Assembly: GCA_945622055.1 (NCBI GenBank)
Contig: CALZBV010000003.1
Span: forward strand, 1-30,392
Source: an uncultured Clostridia bacterium
Lineage (GTDB): Bacteria; Bacillota; Clostridia; Lachnospirales; Lachnospiraceae
Length of the DNA: 30,392 bases
Direction of reading: 5' to 3'
A model generated the notes under the pieces. The model did not search any database. It was not told where the DNA came from and saw nothing but the letters and a program-made list of their open reading frames with translations. The position numbers were made by a program, and so were the translations under genes. Each line of letters starts with the position of its first letter. Positions within the stretch are counted from its first letter, which is position 1. Below are positions 1 through 7,851 of this stretch, piece after piece.

Positions 1-1
1 G

Positions 2-613
2 TACGAGGATATGACCTGTGTGCAGTTTTTGGAGTATATCGGTGCATTAAAGGGAATGAAAAAGAAAGAGTTAAAGGAGAACGTAGAAAAGGTTCTTGAC
101 TTTGTAAATATGACGGAGCATGCGGGGAAACGGGCCGGTGCACTGTCTGGCGGTATGCGCCAGCGGTTACTGTTAGCTCAGGCGATTTTGGGCGACCCGG
201 AGATTCTGATTTTGGACGAGCCCACGGCGGGCGTGGACCCTAACGAACGCATCCGTATCAGGAATCTGATATCCCAGATCAGCTTTAACAAGATTGTGCT
301 GATTGCCACCCATGTGGTGTCGGATATCGAATTTATTGCAAACCGCTTCCTGTTACTAAAGGAAGGTGTGTTATTCCGTGAGGGAACCCTTCCGGAGCTG
401 TTAAAGGAAATCGACGGAAAGGTACTGGAGTGTCTGGTGCCGGAGGAAGCGGTGGGAGAGCTGGAGAAAAACTATGAGGTAGTGTCCCTGATGCGGGAGG
501 GAGAGTCTGTCCGGGCACGCATCGTGACGGATTGCTACCGGGAGAGCTATGCTGCGATACCTGGGACACCGCGGTTGGAGGATTTATATTTGTATCATTA
601 CGGGATGGAGTAA
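2..613 (+). CDS. ABC transporter ATP-binding protein, C-terminal part (5' end outside window)
   Basis: This is the cytoplasmic ATPase subunit of an ABC transporter, cut by the left window edge; the frame is open from base 2. Visible parts are the signature LSGGMRQR, Walker B followed by the catalytic Glu (LILDEPTAGVDP), and the switch His in ATHVVSD. The Walker A loop and start codon lie upstream. The 'EYIGALKG' style before the signature and the roughly 90-residue tail after the H-loop are typical of CcmA/bacitracin-export type ATPases that pair with a separate ABC-2 permease. The partner and substrate cannot be told from here. The gene ends at TAA 611-613 and is followed at once by a good terminator, so it is the last gene of its operon. 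Confidence 0.9.
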   Translation, partial: YEDMTCVQFLEYIGALKGMKKKELKENVEKVLDFVNMTEHAGKRAGALSGGMRQRLLLAQAILGDPEILILDEPTAGVDPNERIRIRNLISQISFNKIVLIATHVVSDIEFIANRFLLLKEGVLFREGTLPELLKEIDGKVLECLVPEEAVGELEKNYEVVSLMREGESVRARIVTDCYRESYAAIPGTPRLEDLYLYHYGME

Positions 614-627
614 AGAGAATAGCACGC

Positions 628-668
628 AGCCCCTTTTCGAGCTATCGGAGAGGGACTCTTCTTTTTTT
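628..668 (+). terminator. Rho-independent terminator of the ABC ATPase operon
   Basis: A 12-bp stem (628-639 with 646-657, two G.U pairs) closes a 6-nt loop and is followed by CTTCTTTTTTT. It lies 15 nt past the ABC ATPase stop. Confidence 0.8.
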
Positions 669-711
669 GTGTCCCTTCTGTGAAGATTGTTTGCAGTGTT
701 TGTGAAGCGGA

Positions 712-741
712 TTGACGAGCGCTTTTTTCTCATGATAAAAT
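712..741 (+). promoter_or_regulatory. Promoter of the solute-binding protein gene
   Basis: TTGACG at 712-717, an 18-nt spacer and TAAAAT at 736-741, with TG one base before the -10 (extended -10). It sits between the upstream terminator and the start at 792, so the binding protein is transcribed independently. Confidence 0.65.
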
Positions 742-765
742 AGGGGAAAGAAAAGGTAAAAGTAG

Positions 766-792
766 TAAACTATGTTTGAGGGAGGTAGTTTA
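766..792 (+). promoter_or_regulatory. Inverted repeat enclosing the ribosome binding site
   Basis: TAAACTA (766-772) and TAGTTTA (786-792) are perfect 7-bp complements. The 13-nt loop holds the Shine-Dalgarno GGAGG (781-785), and the right arm runs into the first base of the start codon. It may be a weak translational control hairpin or an operator; it could also be chance in AT-rich DNA. Confidence 0.35.
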
Positions 793-2240
793 TGATGAGA
801 AAAAGAGTAGTTTCTTTCTTGCTTATATTTGCTTTGACGATAGGCTGTGTTGCCGGCTGCAACGGAAGAACGGAGGAACCGGAACCGACAGGGACGCCGA
901 CTCCGATGCCACCGGTCTACATACATGATACGCCAACGCCTACAACAGCGCCTATCAGAGATTTGAACGGTCTGCAGATTATCATCGGTGACACCTATTC
1001 TCCGGAGGTTCCGCCGGCATGGACCAATGCCTGGGAGGAAGCCACTGCGAAATATCGTGAGGAAATCATGCAGACCTATAACTGTACCATCGGTGCAAAA
1101 AAGGTGGCGGATTGGGACGAGATGCAGGAGGTCTACATAAAGTCCGTAGAGGAGGGAAAGCCGGTTGCCCAGGTATTTGAGCTGGATTACCGGTTTGTTG
1201 CAAAGCCGCTTTCCATGGGGCTGTTTTATGACCTTGCTACATTAGAAGAGTTGGGGATAAGCACGGATGACAGACAGCGGTATGACAAGTGGAGTGATGC
1301 GGTAAGTAAGGTTATGACAAAAGGAAAGAGTATCTACGGCATGCGTTCAGAGTGGATGGAGCCGGGCGGAGGAGTCTTCTTTAACAAGAGAATACTTAAG
1401 GAAGCGGGACTTGATCCGAATCTGCCTTACGATTTGCAGGCAAGCGGGGAATGGACTTGGTCGAAGTTTGAGGAGCTTTGTGAGTATATTATCCGTGAGA
1501 CGGATGTGTATGCCACCTGTTCCGACAGTACGGATACCTTGCAGTGTCTGGTGTCCTCCACAGGGAAGGACTTTATTGCAGTGGACAAGGACGGAACGAT
1601 TTATAATAACTGTAAGGATGCGTCGGTGTTAGGTGCCATGGAGTTTGCGGCGGAGCTTTATGAGAAGGGCTATGAGATGCCGAAGCCGGAGAACGCAGAA
1701 GTAGACTGGTATATTTCGGCGTTTCAGGAAGGTAAGGTTGCCATGCAGTTTGCGGAGGAAGCGCTTTGCAAGCCGGATGCACCTTACGGAGAGAATTGCA
1801 TGACGGATGAAATCGGTTTTGTGGTGCCGCCAAAGCCGGACGGGCAGGAGGAGTACTATACCTATGTGTACGGAAATGTGTGGGTGATTCCGTCCTGTTA
1901 TGATGCGGAAACGGCAGCGGACATTGCCTTTGCCTATAACCTGTATACGAACGAGACACCGGGCTATAACGATCCCATATCCTATGAGGATCTCTATGAG
2001 AATGATTTTTACAGAAACGGTGAGTATGAGGAACGTGCCTTGAAGGAAACGCTTCCGCGTTACAACGATAAGAGAATGGATACGGTAAACTTTTTAACCC
2101 GATATCTGGTGGACGGACTGGACATTCGTGATTTGACAAATAACTATCCGTTTGCGGACAAAACGCCGGTGGAATGCGTAGAGGAGCTGTGGGAGTCCTG
2201 GCAGGTGTTGATTGATGCAAGCAACGGAAAAGAAAGGTAG
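792..2240 (+). CDS. Extracellular solute-binding lipoprotein (sugar ABC transporter family 1 type)
   Basis: This is probably the ligand-binding lipoprotein of a carbohydrate ABC importer, anchored on the outer face of the membrane. The N-terminus has a basic start, a hydrophobic stretch and a lipobox ending in VAGC (Cys about residue 23). A Pro/Thr-rich linker (about residues 29-58) follows, then a domain with the look of family 1 binding proteins, including the GVFFNKRILKEAGLDP type segment. It has 482 residues, a usual length. The start has GGAGG 6 nt upstream; a second ATG follows at once (795). No permease or ATPase genes for an importer lie beside it, so it is an orphan or works with subunits encoded elsewhere. 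The substrate is not visible, although nearby GH43, GH9 and arabinose genes suggest plant oligosaccharides. Confidence 0.85.
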   Translation: MMRKRVVSFLLIFALTIGCVAGCNGRTEEPEPTGTPTPMPPVYIHDTPTPTTAPIRDLNGLQIIIGDTYSPEVPPAWTNAWEEATAKYREEIMQTYNCTIGAKKVADWDEMQEVYIKSVEEGKPVAQVFELDYRFVAKPLSMGLFYDLATLEELGISTDDRQRYDKWSDAVSKVMTKGKSIYGMRSEWMEPGGGVFFNKRILKEAGLDPNLPYDLQASGEWTWSKFEELCEYIIRETDVYATCSDSTDTLQCLVSSTGKDFIAVDKDGTIYNNCKDASVLGAMEFAAELYEKGYEMPKPENAEVDWYISAFQEGKVAMQFAEEALCKPDAPYGENCMTDEIGFVVPPKPDGQEEYYTYVYGNVWVIPSCYDAETAADIAFAYNLYTNETPGYNDPISYEDLYENDFYRNGEYEERALKETLPRYNDKRMDTVNFLTRYLVDGLDIRDLTNNYPFADKTPVECVEELWESWQVLIDASNGKER

Positions 2241-2324
2241 AGGAAACATCCCGGTTTCGGTACAGCATTCCCTTTCCTGCTATGTTATCCTTAAGCTACC
2301 ACGTGGAAATGGAAGGTGATGGAT

Positions 2325-3212
2325 ATGAACCGGATTTTAAATTATATCGAAGAGCATCTGGAGGAGAAGCTGACAAGCGGACAACTGGCGGATATTGCCG
2401 GGTATTCGGAGTATCACTTTTTGCAGTTGCTTAAGGCGCATACCGGAGAAACGGTTATGGAATATGTTTGCAGAAGGCGGCTGTTCCGGGCCATGGACGA
2501 GCTTGCTTCCGGCAGCAGAATTATTGATGTGGCATTTCAATACGGCTTTGAATCCCACAGTGCTTTTTCCAGAGCGTTTAAAAGAGAATTTGGTTTTTCT
2601 CCGTCCCTTCTCAGAACAATGAGACTGGAGCTTGATTGCATAGGAGGGACCTGTATGGAACAGATTTTTTTAAACAGTACGAAGCTTGGAACACCGAAGG
2701 AAGAGCTTTTTTCGGGATTAAAGGAGTTGCTTAAGAAGAATAACGTAGAAGTTGCAGAAGCGGTATTGGATGAGGTATACGACACTGCCTGTAAGGTATA
2801 TGAGGGAAAGTACCGGTATTCCGGGGATGAGTTTGTGACCCACACGCTTAATATGGCGATGCTGCTGGCGGATATGGGAGCTGATGCCGCTACGGTACTT
2901 GCGGGATTGTTTTCGGATATCTCGGAGCGTTCTGAATCGGTGGATTTGGAAAAGGCGCTGCCGGATTATATATGGAACGTTGTGAAGAATATCGGCCTGT
3001 GGCATACGGACCGAGAGCATTGTCCGGAGGAGGTGCTTCTCATTAAGCTGGCAGAGCGGTTGCACAATATGCGGACCATTGAGTATCTGGCGGAAGAAAA
3101 GCGGGCGGCAAAGGCAAAGGAAACCATTGAGTTCTATTTGCCGCTGGCGAGAAAGGTAAACAACCAGAAGCTTTTAGAGGAACTGAACGATTTGGGAAGG
3201 AAGTATTCGTAG
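2325..3212 (+). CDS. AraC-type HTH domain fused to a degenerate RelA/SpoT-like HD domain
   Basis: Residues 1-105 form an AraC/XylS DNA-binding domain with two helix-turn-helix units (LADIAGYSEYHFLQLLK and IIDVAFQYGFESHSAFSRAF). Residues 125-295 resemble the HD domain of RelA/SpoT ppGpp hydrolases: a His in VTHTLNMAMLLADMG (173) and LIKLAERLHNMRT (239-251, Asn248). The central HD of the family (LLHDVIED) reads LFSDISER here, so the metal-binding His is Ser197 and the following ED is ER. No synthetase, TGS or ACT domain is present. Hydrolysis is therefore doubtful; the domain may only bind a ligand. Start: ATG 2325 has GGAAGG (2311-2316) 8 nt upstream, while ATG 2319 is too close and GTG 2316 overlaps the ribosome site. 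Targets are unknown; the binding-protein gene lies just upstream and may be co-transcribed. Confidence 0.85.
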   Translation: MNRILNYIEEHLEEKLTSGQLADIAGYSEYHFLQLLKAHTGETVMEYVCRRRLFRAMDELASGSRIIDVAFQYGFESHSAFSRAFKREFGFSPSLLRTMRLELDCIGGTCMEQIFLNSTKLGTPKEELFSGLKELLKKNNVEVAEAVLDEVYDTACKVYEGKYRYSGDEFVTHTLNMAMLLADMGADAATVLAGLFSDISERSESVDLEKALPDYIWNVVKNIGLWHTDREHCPEEVLLIKLAERLHNMRTIEYLAEEKRAAKAKETIEFYLPLARKVNNQKLLEELNDLGRKYS

Positions 3213-3230
3213 GGGTAAAGATGAATTTCT

Positions 3231-3283
3231 ATTTGTACCATTGGAATCTTGAAAATCAAATTTCCGATGGTACAAATTTTTTT
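3231..3283 (+). terminator. Strong rho-independent terminator
   Basis: A 16-bp stem with one wobble (3231-3246 with 3262-3277) is followed by seven T residues (3277-3283). It begins 18 nt after the AraC-HD gene and separates it from ddl-murF. Confidence 0.9.
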
Positions 3284-3390
3284 ATAAGCCTTCTGACGCA
3301 CGTTTTCAACGGATGTAAGACTGAATCCGCCCTGAAAAAGAGGAGAAGGAATCGCCGTGCTGTGCACGACAAACTCCGAAACGAAAAAGG

Positions 3391-3419
3391 TTGAATTGGA
3401 GGAAGGGAAGGAATATAAT
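3391..3419 (+). promoter_or_regulatory. Promoter of ddl-murF
   Basis: TTGAAT (3391-3396), a 17-nt spacer and a consensus TATAAT (3414-3419). It lies 73 nt before the ddl ATG and argues that the longer upstream reading frame through this area is not translated. Confidence 0.7.
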
Positions 3420-3491
3420 AGGAATGAGCCGGGAAAATGCGGAATTTTTTGTGCCGGATTTTCCGAACGAACAGAAAGAGAGGATTCATTG

Positions 3492-4529
3492 ATGAAAATA
3501 GTAGTATTAGCAGGGGGAACCAGTACGGAAAGAGATGTTTCGCTGATTTCGGGAAAGAAAATCTATACAGCATTGAAAGAGAATGGACACAAGGTAGTTC
3601 TTTGCGATGTATTTCTCGGGCTTCCGGGGCAGGAGACAGAGGGACTGTTTGAGAAGGAGATTGACTGGATTGCCGGTATCAGTGATATCAGTGAAGCCGC
3701 TCCGGATATCGAAGCGGTTAAGGCAATGCGTGAGCATCCGGAGAGTGGTTTTTTCGGACCGAATGTCATTGAACTGTGCCGTCAGGCTGATATTGTATTC
3801 ATGGCACTTCACGGGGAGAATGGAGAAAACGGAAAGATTCAGGCTGCGTTTGACCTTTGGAACATAAAGTATACCGGAACGGATTATTACAGCTCAGCAA
3901 TTGCAATGGATAAGGCACTGACGAAGGAGATTTTCCAGCAGAACGGCGTACCGACTCCTGCCGGTCTGTCTTTCCGAAAAGGGGAAGAGGCCAAGGATAC
4001 CGTGCCGTTCCCGAAGGTTGTTAAGGTCACAACGGGAGGTTCCAGCGTCGGTGTGTACATTGTAAAGGACGAGACTGAGTACCGGACGGCTCTTGACGAG
4101 GCCTTTACATACGGGGATGAGGTTGTGGTAGAGCAGTACATAAAGGGACGCGAGTTTTCGATTGGTGTTATGGAAGGAAAGGCGCTTCCGATTATTGAAA
4201 TTGCACCTCTTCAGGGATTTTATGATTATAAGAACAAATATCAGGCAGGAAGTACGGTGGAGACCTGTCCTGCAGTATTGTCCGAGGAAAAGACAAAGGA
4301 AATGCAGGCAGCAGCAGAAAAAGGCTTTCAGCATCTTCGCCTGAAGACCTACGCGAGACTGGATTTCATGATGAGCGAGGAAGACGGTTCCATTTATTGT
4401 CTGGAAGCGAATACCCTTCCGGGAATGACGCCAACTTCTCTTCTTCCGCAGGAAGCAGCGGCAATCGGAATTGACTTTCATGCCCTTTGCGACAAGATTG
4501 TCGAGATATCCCTGAAAAAGTATGCGTAG
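3492..4529 (+). CDS. ddl: D-alanine--D-alanine ligase
   Basis: This cytoplasmic ATP-grasp enzyme joins two D-alanines with ATP to make the dipeptide used by MurF. The N-terminal block LAGGTSTERDVSLISG, the central HGENGENGK, the ATP-grasp segment FPKVVKVTTGGSSVGV with the conserved Ser, and the C-terminal LEANTLPGMTPTSLLP loop are all present. It has 345 residues, usual for Ddl. An ATG 45 codons upstream in the same frame was rejected because a promoter with TATAAT lies inside that stretch, and because ATG 3492 has GAGAGG 8 nt upstream and starts exactly at the family's N-terminus. murF follows after 20 nt. The motifs fit a housekeeping Ddl; nothing specific to Van-type D-Ala-D-Lac or D-Ala-D-Ser ligases was seen. 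Confidence 0.95.
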   Translation: MKIVVLAGGTSTERDVSLISGKKIYTALKENGHKVVLCDVFLGLPGQETEGLFEKEIDWIAGISDISEAAPDIEAVKAMREHPESGFFGPNVIELCRQADIVFMALHGENGENGKIQAAFDLWNIKYTGTDYYSSAIAMDKALTKEIFQQNGVPTPAGLSFRKGEEAKDTVPFPKVVKVTTGGSSVGVYIVKDETEYRTALDEAFTYGDEVVVEQYIKGREFSIGVMEGKALPIIEIAPLQGFYDYKNKYQAGSTVETCPAVLSEEKTKEMQAAAEKGFQHLRLKTYARLDFMMSEEDGSIYCLEANTLPGMTPTSLLPQEAAAIGIDFHALCDKIVEISLKKYA

Positions 4530-4549
4530 AGACCGGAAAGAGGATCGAA

Positions 4550-5938
4550 ATGAAAAATATGACTTTGGAAAAGCTTGCAAAAGCAGTCGGAGGAACGTTA
4601 GTATGTGATGCTTCCATGCGTACCCGTGAGATTATGGGAGTAGTGCTGGATTCCCGAAAGGTTGAAAAAGATTTTTTATTTGTTGCGACGGTAGGCGCAA
4701 GAGTGGACGGTCATTCCTTTATCGCACAGGTTAAGGAAGCGGGAGCCCTTGCGGTGCTTTGTGAACGCGTGCCGGAGGTTGAAATCCCATATATTCTGGT
4801 AGACAATTCGTTTCGGGCCCTTCGGGCTGCGGCGGCGTATTACCGCAGACAGCTAACTGTAAAGGTTGTCGGGATTACCGGAAGTGTCGGGAAGACGAGT
4901 ACAAAGGAAGTAATAGCAAATGTTCTTTCGAGGAAGTTCCGGGTATGCAAGACGCAGGGAAATTTCAACAATGAAGTTGGAGTGCCACTTACGATTTTTT
5001 CTATTCGGGAAACGGATGAAATTGCGGTACTGGAGCTTGGAATCAATCATTTCGGAGAGATGCACCGACTTGGAGAAATGTCCATGCCGGATGTGTGCGT
5101 TTACACGAATATCGGACAATGTCATTTGGAATTCTTAGGAAGCCGGGACGGAATTTTAAAGGCAAAAACAGAGCTTTTGGAGCATATGAATCAGGATGCG
5201 GTTGTTGTGTTAAACGGAGATGACGATAAGCTTTGTACCATAACCGATGTGCAGGGAAAACGTCCGATTTTTTATGGAACGGGGGAACAGAATACCTATC
5301 GTGCGGTGGATATTGTTCCGGATGGGGTGTTCGGAAGCAAAGCGACCATTGTAACTTTGGGAGGGCGGTTTGAGACATTTATGCCTCTTCCGGGAGAACA
5401 CATGGTATGGAATGCGGTTGCCGCGACAGCAGTCGGAGAGCATTTTGGCATGACGGTAGAGGAGATTGATGCAGGAATCCGGAGTGTGCAGGCAGTCGGT
5501 GGAAGAAGCAATCTGATCCGGGCGAAAAAGTATACATTAATTGATGATTGCTACAATGCAAATCCGAATTCCATGAAAGCTGCGATTTCTCTTCTGAAAA
5601 TGGCAGCTTCCCGCAAGGTGGCAGTTTTAGGGGATATGTTTGAGCTTGGGGAAAACGAGAGCTCTCTTCATGCAGAGGTTGGAGCATTTGCGGTGCGGAG
5701 TACAATTGATGTACTGATTTGTGTCGGGAAGCTTAGTCGTGCAATGTATGAAGCGGCAGAGAACGAAGCAGGAAAGCAGAAGGCCGGAGCAGGGCCGAAG
5801 CTACACTATTTTGAGACAAAAGAGGAGTTGCTTTTGCATCGTGCAAAGCTGTTTCAGACCGGAGACACCATTTTGATTAAGGCGTCTCATGGGATGTTGT
5901 TTTCAAAGCTTGTGACAGAATTGTCCGGGGAGGAGTAG
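4550..5938 (+). CDS. murF: UDP-N-acetylmuramoyl-tripeptide--D-alanyl-D-alanine ligase
   Basis: MurF adds the D-Ala-D-Ala made by Ddl to the UDP-MurNAc-tripeptide, the last cytoplasmic step of the peptidoglycan precursor. The Mur ligase order is visible: an N-terminal uridine-binding part with VLDSRKVEKDFLFVA, the ATP loop VGITGSVGKTSTKE, then GNFNNEVGVPLTIF, the central ELGINHFGEMHRL and NIGQCHLEFLGS, and a C-terminal domain with DDCYNANPNSMKAA. It has 462 residues, a normal length. The start at 4550 has AGAGG 6 nt upstream and begins at the family N-terminus; an upstream in-frame ATG at 4487 lies inside ddl. The 20-nt gap from ddl implies one transcript. No clear terminator follows. Confidence 0.95.
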   Translation: MKNMTLEKLAKAVGGTLVCDASMRTREIMGVVLDSRKVEKDFLFVATVGARVDGHSFIAQVKEAGALAVLCERVPEVEIPYILVDNSFRALRAAAAYYRRQLTVKVVGITGSVGKTSTKEVIANVLSRKFRVCKTQGNFNNEVGVPLTIFSIRETDEIAVLELGINHFGEMHRLGEMSMPDVCVYTNIGQCHLEFLGSRDGILKAKTELLEHMNQDAVVVLNGDDDKLCTITDVQGKRPIFYGTGEQNTYRAVDIVPDGVFGSKATIVTLGGRFETFMPLPGEHMVWNAVAATAVGEHFGMTVEEIDAGIRSVQAVGGRSNLIRAKKYTLIDDCYNANPNSMKAAISLLKMAASRKVAVLGDMFELGENESSLHAEVGAFAVRSTIDVLICVGKLSRAMYEAAENEAGKQKAGAGPKLHYFETKEELLLHRAKLFQTGDTILIKASHGMLFSKLVTELSGEE

Positions 5939-5976
5939 CATGCTGCTTAGAAATCAAAGAAGATGCAGAAAAGGAA

Positions 5977-6006
5977 TAGACGCGGAGCTACTTTTTATGG
6001 TATAAT
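5977..6006 (+). promoter_or_regulatory. Extended -10 promoter of the GH43 gene
   Basis: TGG directly before a consensus TATAAT (6001-6006) makes an extended -10. A weak -35 TAGACG (5977-5982) lies 18 nt upstream. Confidence 0.65.
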
Positions 6007-6016
6007 GGAAGGGCAG

Positions 6017-6036
6017 GTGAAATCGTAGTATTTCAC
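6017..6036 (+). promoter_or_regulatory. Dyad just after the GH43 transcription start
   Basis: GTGAAAT (6017-6023) and ATTTCAC (6030-6036) are perfect complements around 6 nt, about 5 nt past the expected transcription start. The position suits a repressor operator for a sugar-controlled gene. It has no T-run and so is not a terminator. Confidence 0.45.
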
Positions 6037-6092
6037 AGAGCTTTTGGGCAGCAGCGCTGTCAGAAAGAGCAGTAAATTCAGGAGGAAAAGCA

Positions 6093-7793
6093 ATGAGCGA
6101 CGAGAAGGAAGAGTTAAAGGGTGACCGCAAAACAGCAATGGCAAATGATCCGAATCCGTTTGTCAGAACAGGTGATAAAAAGCAGCCATACAATACGGCA
6201 AATCTTGAGTTAACAAAGGGTCTGACCTATTATAAGGACGGAAAAGAGATTGAGGTAACCGGTGCCATTGATACGATGGTATTTTGTGCAGACCCGACCG
6301 CTATGGAGGTAGACGGTAAGCTTTATATGTATGCAACCATGGACCAGAGATCTTACACAAACAAGTTCAATGAGCATGGCTTTGCGATGGAGATGAGCAA
6401 TGACCCGGCAAACGGAATGGTAATTGCAAACAAATACCAGACGAGAAAGCTTTGTATTTATTCGACAACGGACCTTGTCAACTGGACCGATGAGGGTGTT
6501 ATTGACATGGATAAGGTTTATTCTGACAGTGGGGTACCGGCAAGCAAGGCATGGGCATGGAATTCCTGGGCACCGACTGCAATCAAGCTGGACAGCAACG
6601 GAGACGGAAAGGATGAGTACTATATTTTCTTTACTAATGGCGGAAATGTCGGATATGTAAAGGGTGAAACACCGACCGGACCTTGGAAGGATGAGCTGGG
6701 AGGGCTTTTGATCGATAAGGCAAAGATTCCGAATGGTATGGGCGAGAGCATTATCTGGAACTTTGACCCGACCGTATTGTTAGATGATGACGGACAGGCA
6801 TATATTTACTGGGGTGGCGGTAATAAGCCGGATCCGGAGAGCGCAAAGCATCCGAAGACCTGTCGTGCCTGCCGTTTGAGGATTCTCCCGGATAAGGTAG
6901 AGATGGATTGGGATACCTTACAGGAGCTGGACCCGTATTATATGTTTGAGGATAATGAAATCAACAAGTTCCAGGGAAAGTATGTTTATTCCTATTGTGC
7001 AAACTGGAATGTTCCGAAAGACAACCAGTACATAAAGGACGGCGCAGCCGTTTCGATTATCGCTTATGTATCGGACGACCCGCTTCACGTAACGTCGAAT
7101 CCGGAGTGTCCAAAGGAAGGCGATCCGGTTTACCTTGGACCGATTCTCCGCAACCCGGGCGAAGAACTGTTTGATGAGTGGTATAACAATCATCATCACA
7201 TGCTGGAGTTTAATGGCAAGTATTATATGCTGTATCACACGACGGCGCTTGACCAGTTCTTATACAGGGATTTTTATGCAGCAGAGAATCGTAAGTCGCT
7301 TTCTTACCGTAACATGCACATCGATGAGATTTTTGTCGATGTGGCCGGAACGAATCCGACGATTAAGGTTCAGCCGACCTATGCGGGACCGGAACAGGTT
7401 AAGAATTTTGAACCGTATCAGACCATCAATGCTACAACGCAGGGGTATCAGGGTGGTTTGACCAGAACCGTTTTAGAGAATGGTTCGGTTGTGCTTGACG
7501 GCATCGATACCGGTGACTGGACCAGAATCAACAAGGTTGATTTTGGTACGAAGGGCGCTGCTAAGCTTGAAGTAACACTTGCTTCTGCGACGACGGAGGG
7601 AAGCATTGAAGTATACTTAGACCGGGCACTGACCGGAACAAAGGTAGCGGATGTGAAGCTTGAGAATACAGGGGCAGATACCTATAAGACCTTATCCGCC
7701 GCTTTAGACGGAGTAACCGGTGTACATGATGTATATTTTGTATTCCGCGGAGAAGGATACCGCGTAGCAACCTGGAAGTTTATTGAAAAATAA
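6093..7793 (+). CDS. Glycoside hydrolase family 43 enzyme with C-terminal CBM6, no signal peptide
   Basis: This is probably an alpha-L-arabinofuranosidase or beta-xylosidase acting on arabinoxylan-type chains. The five-bladed GH43 fold is suggested by the catalytic base region CADPTAM (Asp67), STTDLVNW, AWAWNSWAPTAI, the modulating Asp in NFDPTVL (Asp225), and a likely acid in DNEINKF (Glu289). From about residue 430 a CBM6-like domain follows, with DWTRINKVDFG and GVHDVYFVFRG near the end. It has 566 residues. The start has GGAGG 7 nt upstream. The N-terminus is polar and charged with no signal peptide or anchor, so as read the enzyme is cytoplasmic, which is odd for a protein carrying a CBM. 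It has its own promoter and is unrelated to murF upstream. The exact GH43 subfamily and substrate cannot be told. Confidence 0.88.
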   Translation: MSDEKEELKGDRKTAMANDPNPFVRTGDKKQPYNTANLELTKGLTYYKDGKEIEVTGAIDTMVFCADPTAMEVDGKLYMYATMDQRSYTNKFNEHGFAMEMSNDPANGMVIANKYQTRKLCIYSTTDLVNWTDEGVIDMDKVYSDSGVPASKAWAWNSWAPTAIKLDSNGDGKDEYYIFFTNGGNVGYVKGETPTGPWKDELGGLLIDKAKIPNGMGESIIWNFDPTVLLDDDGQAYIYWGGGNKPDPESAKHPKTCRACRLRILPDKVEMDWDTLQELDPYYMFEDNEINKFQGKYVYSYCANWNVPKDNQYIKDGAAVSIIAYVSDDPLHVTSNPECPKEGDPVYLGPILRNPGEELFDEWYNNHHHMLEFNGKYYMLYHTTALDQFLYRDFYAAENRKSLSYRNMHIDEIFVDVAGTNPTIKVQPTYAGPEQVKNFEPYQTINATTQGYQGGLTRTVLENGSVVLDGIDTGDWTRINKVDFGTKGAAKLEVTLASATTEGSIEVYLDRALTGTKVADVKLENTGADTYKTLSAALDGVTGVHDVYFVFRGEGYRVATWKFIEK

Positions 7794-7803
7794 CATGAAA
7801 AGC

Positions 7804-7840
7804 AAAGGGGGAGCAGTGGCTTCCCTTTTGTTACTGTTTT
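7804..7840 (+). terminator. Probable terminator after the GH43 gene
   Basis: A 10-bp stem with one bulge and two G.U pairs (7804-7814 with 7819-7828) closes on a 4-5 nt loop and is followed by the T-rich TTTTGTTACTGTTTT. It sits 10 nt past the stop codon. Confidence 0.45.
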
Positions 7841-7851
7841 GAAGGAGAAAC

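Noticed and set aside
1573..2268. Long minus-strand ORF under the binding protein gene
   Set aside because: It is a shadow of the plus-strand gene; its composition (Pro, His, Arg, Ser) is typical of antisense frames.
3356..3368. CGTGC-TGT-GCACG dyad upstream of ddl as an operator
   Set aside because: Only 5 bp per arm and more than 20 bp upstream of the -35; too weak to list.
3357..3491. 45-residue N-terminal extension of Ddl
   Set aside because: A consensus promoter lies inside it, and the family N-terminus and ribosome site begin at 3492.
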